This document shows positions 62,355-64,000 of a DNA stretch of 64,000 nucleotides, piece after piece. The notes under the pieces were generated by a model that ran no database searches, was not told where the DNA came from, and saw only the letters and a program-made list of their open reading frames with translations. The translations under genes and the position numbers were made by a program. The stretch is taken from the NCBI GenBank assembly GCA_018818835.1, contig JAHIRD010000150.1:1-64000 (forward strand), read 5' to 3'. Position 1 is the stretch's first letter, and the number at the start of each line of letters is the position of its first letter. This stretch comes from Pseudomonadota bacterium (GTDB taxonomy: Bacteria > Desulfobacterota > Desulfobacteria > Desulfobacterales > Desulfolunaceae).

Positions 62355-63674
62355 ATGAAGAATGTCATCATGATCGTATCACTTGTGGGCTGGCTCTTGG
62401 GCTTTCCACTGAATGCATTTCCCATTCATAATCTTTCGGAAAACGAACTGGGTGAAATCACCGGACAGGATGGTGCGACATTTATCCTTCAGGATTTTGA
62501 TTTTTTTATTATCAGCCCGGGTATAGAATATCTTGCCACCCATGTTGGACCCTTTGATCCTCCGGCAGACCCCAAACCCGACAATCAACGTGGAACCATA
62601 GCCCTGACCGACCTGTTGATCAGTGATGGTAACAACGGCCCGGTTATCATGTCCACGAATCTGGACTGGGATATATACAGCCAGAATTTTGGGGAACTGG
62701 AATATAATTATGCCAGATTTTCTTTTTATAATACGAGTGTTACCATGGATCTCGATGTGGGAGATATCGCCATTTCGCCCGTGGATCCCAATAATCCCAG
62801 AAATCCCAATGATCCAACCGATGTTCTTCCCACGGCCAGTCTGGGCGGAGCCCATATCAACGGATTGTCCATTGATGAATTGACTGTATATCTTGGAGCT
62901 GCATCCAATAATACAGGCATGGCCGGCGAAATTGATTTGAGACTTCAGGCTGAATCCATGACTGTGGATGCATTCAGGCATCTGGGCAACGATACACCGG
63001 TTATCCTTGAAAATATCATGGTGGCCGGCTATTTTACAGGGTCAGAGCCGGATTACGACAGATCCTTACCCCTTCCGTATACGACCATACCCGGTATATG
63101 GTCACCTGCGCGTGCGGCTGACTATGCGGACGGGAATGCCGCCTATGAGCAACAATTGCTGGCAGCCAACCGGTTTGTTCCTGACCCCTCATCCTGGGTG
63201 CCCCACGGGGCTTTGAAAATTGGTGATGTGGAAAACGGGAATCCCTTGAGAATGGATTTTACGGTGGATAGGAATTATTATATTCCCTTCCCTTACGATA
63301 TTGTATCCGGTGAACCGTCCCAGGATAGCCGTGTGGAATGGTTTGAAGCAACGTCCGGTGATTTTTTCACCGATGCCAGGGGCTGGAGAGATGGAAAAGA
63401 TAATTACCTTCAGGATGGCACCCATTACAACCCCATAAAAAATCCACGATACAACAAATCGTATATCTCCATTGATACGCCCATTTCAGGTTCCTTGCGA
63501 ATCGGTGCTCCGGGGGGGGATATTGTTATGGTTGACGGGATTGATCTCCAGATCCATGCGGAGATTCCCGGATACGGTTATGGCAATACGCCCAACTCCA
63601 TACCACGGCCCTATCCGGATCCTGATCTTGCACCGCCCCAATACGACGAACCCTTTCAATCACAATGGCAATAG
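62355..63674 (+). CDS. secreted Fil-like paralogue, 439 aa
   Basis: The signal peptide (MIVSLVGWLLGFPLNAFP) is followed by IHNLSENELGEITGQDGATF, the leader-like motif. The long body has beta-rich segments (NFGELEYNYARFSFYNTSVT), a Pro/Asn-rich repeat (PVDPNNPRNPNDPTDVLP) and an end without the TLGSF/GNTTI pattern (PPQYDEPFQSQWQ). GTG at 62340 and ATGs at 62349 and 62355 are possible starts; no strong RBS decides. The next paralogue starts eight bases after its stop. Confidence 0.72.
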   Translation: MKNVIMIVSLVGWLLGFPLNAFPIHNLSENELGEITGQDGATFILQDFDFFIISPGIEYLATHVGPFDPPADPKPDNQRGTIALTDLLISDGNNGPVIMSTNLDWDIYSQNFGELEYNYARFSFYNTSVTMDLDVGDIAISPVDPNNPRNPNDPTDVLPTASLGGAHINGLSIDELTVYLGAASNNTGMAGEIDLRLQAESMTVDAFRHLGNDTPVILENIMVAGYFTGSEPDYDRSLPLPYTTIPGIWSPARAADYADGNAAYEQQLLAANRFVPDPSSWVPHGALKIGDVENGNPLRMDFTVDRNYYIPFPYDIVSGEPSQDSRVEWFEATSGDFFTDARGWRDGKDNYLQDGTHYNPIKNPRYNKSYISIDTPISGSLRIGAPGGDIVMVDGIDLQIHAEIPGYGYGNTPNSIPRPYPDPDLAPPQYDEPFQSQWQ

Positions 63675-63682
63675 GATCTTTG

Positions 63683-64000
63683 ATGAATAAGAGACACGGT
63701 CACATAATATACCTGCTGATTGCGAATGTTGTTTTGTTTTTCATTATAGCGGGGCAGACCATGGCCGGTATGGAGATCATGAGTGATGATGAACTGGCAG
63801 CACTTGACGGCCAGTTTTCATCGGTGACCATTGATTCGTTTTATAATGAAAATGATACGGTTCGGATATTTTTAGACCTTCATCTTGAGGTCTATGGGAC
63901 CATTGATTCTGTCAAAGCCGGTTACTATTACCGCGATGCTGCAAGCATGCGGACAAACATGGCACAGATCGGTATGTCGGGCTTTCAGCAGTTTTATGAT
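63683..64000 (+). CDS. secreted Fil-like paralogue, cut by the right window edge
   Basis: An open frame of 106 codons runs to the window end. The signal peptide (YLLIANVVLFFIIAGQTMA) is followed by GMEIMSDDELAALDGQFSSV, the leader-like motif, then TIDSFYNENDTVRIFLDLHL. It starts eight bases after the previous paralogue's stop, so the two form an operon. The group may continue beyond the window. Confidence 0.72.
   Translation, partial: MNKRHGHIIYLLIANVVLFFIIAGQTMAGMEIMSDDELAALDGQFSSVTIDSFYNENDTVRIFLDLHLEVYGTIDSVKAGYYYRDAASMRTNMAQIGMSGFQQFYD

Noticed and set aside
62379-62981. 200-codon minus frame
   Set aside because: Antisense to a paralogue with a signal peptide and the shared motif.
1-64000. 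tRNA, rRNA, CRISPR array, prophage or replication origin
   Set aside because: None could be recognised by eye on either strand. A tRNAscan or covariance search was not possible here.

Overview
The window looks like a chromosomal segment of a strictly respiratory deltaproteobacterium (Desulfobacterota), most likely a sulfate reducer of the Desulfobacteraceae type. This is inferred from the lactate permease with a two-subunit, Fe-S-linked D-lactate/glycolate dehydrogenase next to a sigma-54 two-component system, from many envelope proteins with Gram-negative beta-barrel features, from cysteine-rich electron-transfer proteins, and from dispersed intergenic repeats. No sulfate-reduction gene, rRNA or tRNA was seen, so the assignment is not proven.

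Layout. 0-1.1 kb: a REP-associated (Y1) transposase cut by the window edge, followed by gene remnants. 1.1-10.4 kb: hybrid histidine kinase and sigma-54 response regulator on the minus strand, divergent from a lactate permease / FAD subunit / Fe-S subunit operon whose upstream region holds three TGGACCA repeats at an exact 13-bp period. 10.4-12.3 kb: AT-rich small secreted proteins and a rhodanese lipoprotein. 12.4-15.3 kb: a compact minus-strand RiPP-like cluster (PqqD-like RRE, radical SAM/SPASM enzyme, 55-residue Cys-containing precursor, HPr-kinase-like protein, S26-type protease), divergent from a papain-like protease. 17.8-26.9 kb: a giant lipoprotein and an envelope operon (CHASE2 cyclase, SH3 protein, M48 protease, FadL-like porin). 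27.1-36 kb: glycosyltransferase and methyltransferase, an ABC exporter, and a LUD / deacetylase-like / DUF362 / polyferredoxin group. 36-36.7 kb: a block of dispersed repeats that are inverted copies of ones at 10.4 and 17.6 kb. 36.8-42.7 kb: small envelope proteins, a PLP decarboxylase, a DUF1003 protein and a FKBP isomerase. 43-50.5 kb: hybrid kinase, HD-GYP phosphodiesterase, GNAT, MFS and cNMP-binding proteins.

The most striking region is 51.5-64 kb. Six secreted paralogues (one cut by the right edge) share, three to five residues after a Sec signal peptide, a short helix-like motif of the form (M/L)(S/N)(D/E)xxLxx(I/V/M)(T/S)(A/G)Q that closely resembles a double-glycine leader. The same locus encodes a complete C39 peptidase (the family that cleaves double-glycine leaders) with an N-terminal membrane or signal segment, two outer-membrane barrels, a ten-repeat beta-propeller and a TetR regulator. 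The gene composition recalls the poorly characterised Fil (putative pilus) loci of gammaproteobacteria. One paralogue is preceded by four GEMM-I (cyclic di-GMP) riboswitch aptamers arranged as two tandem pairs. Six near-palindromic TAAACA-N-TGTTTA-like sites lie in front of the peptidase operon, the TetR gene (two sites) and three paralogue genes. My reading is a surface-protein system under cyclic-di-GMP and TetR control, in which a C39 peptidase may process Sec-exported substrates. That function is a hypothesis. The motifs, the aptamers and the shared sites are read directly from the sequence.

All alignments were made by eye. No database search, folding program or signal-peptide predictor was run.
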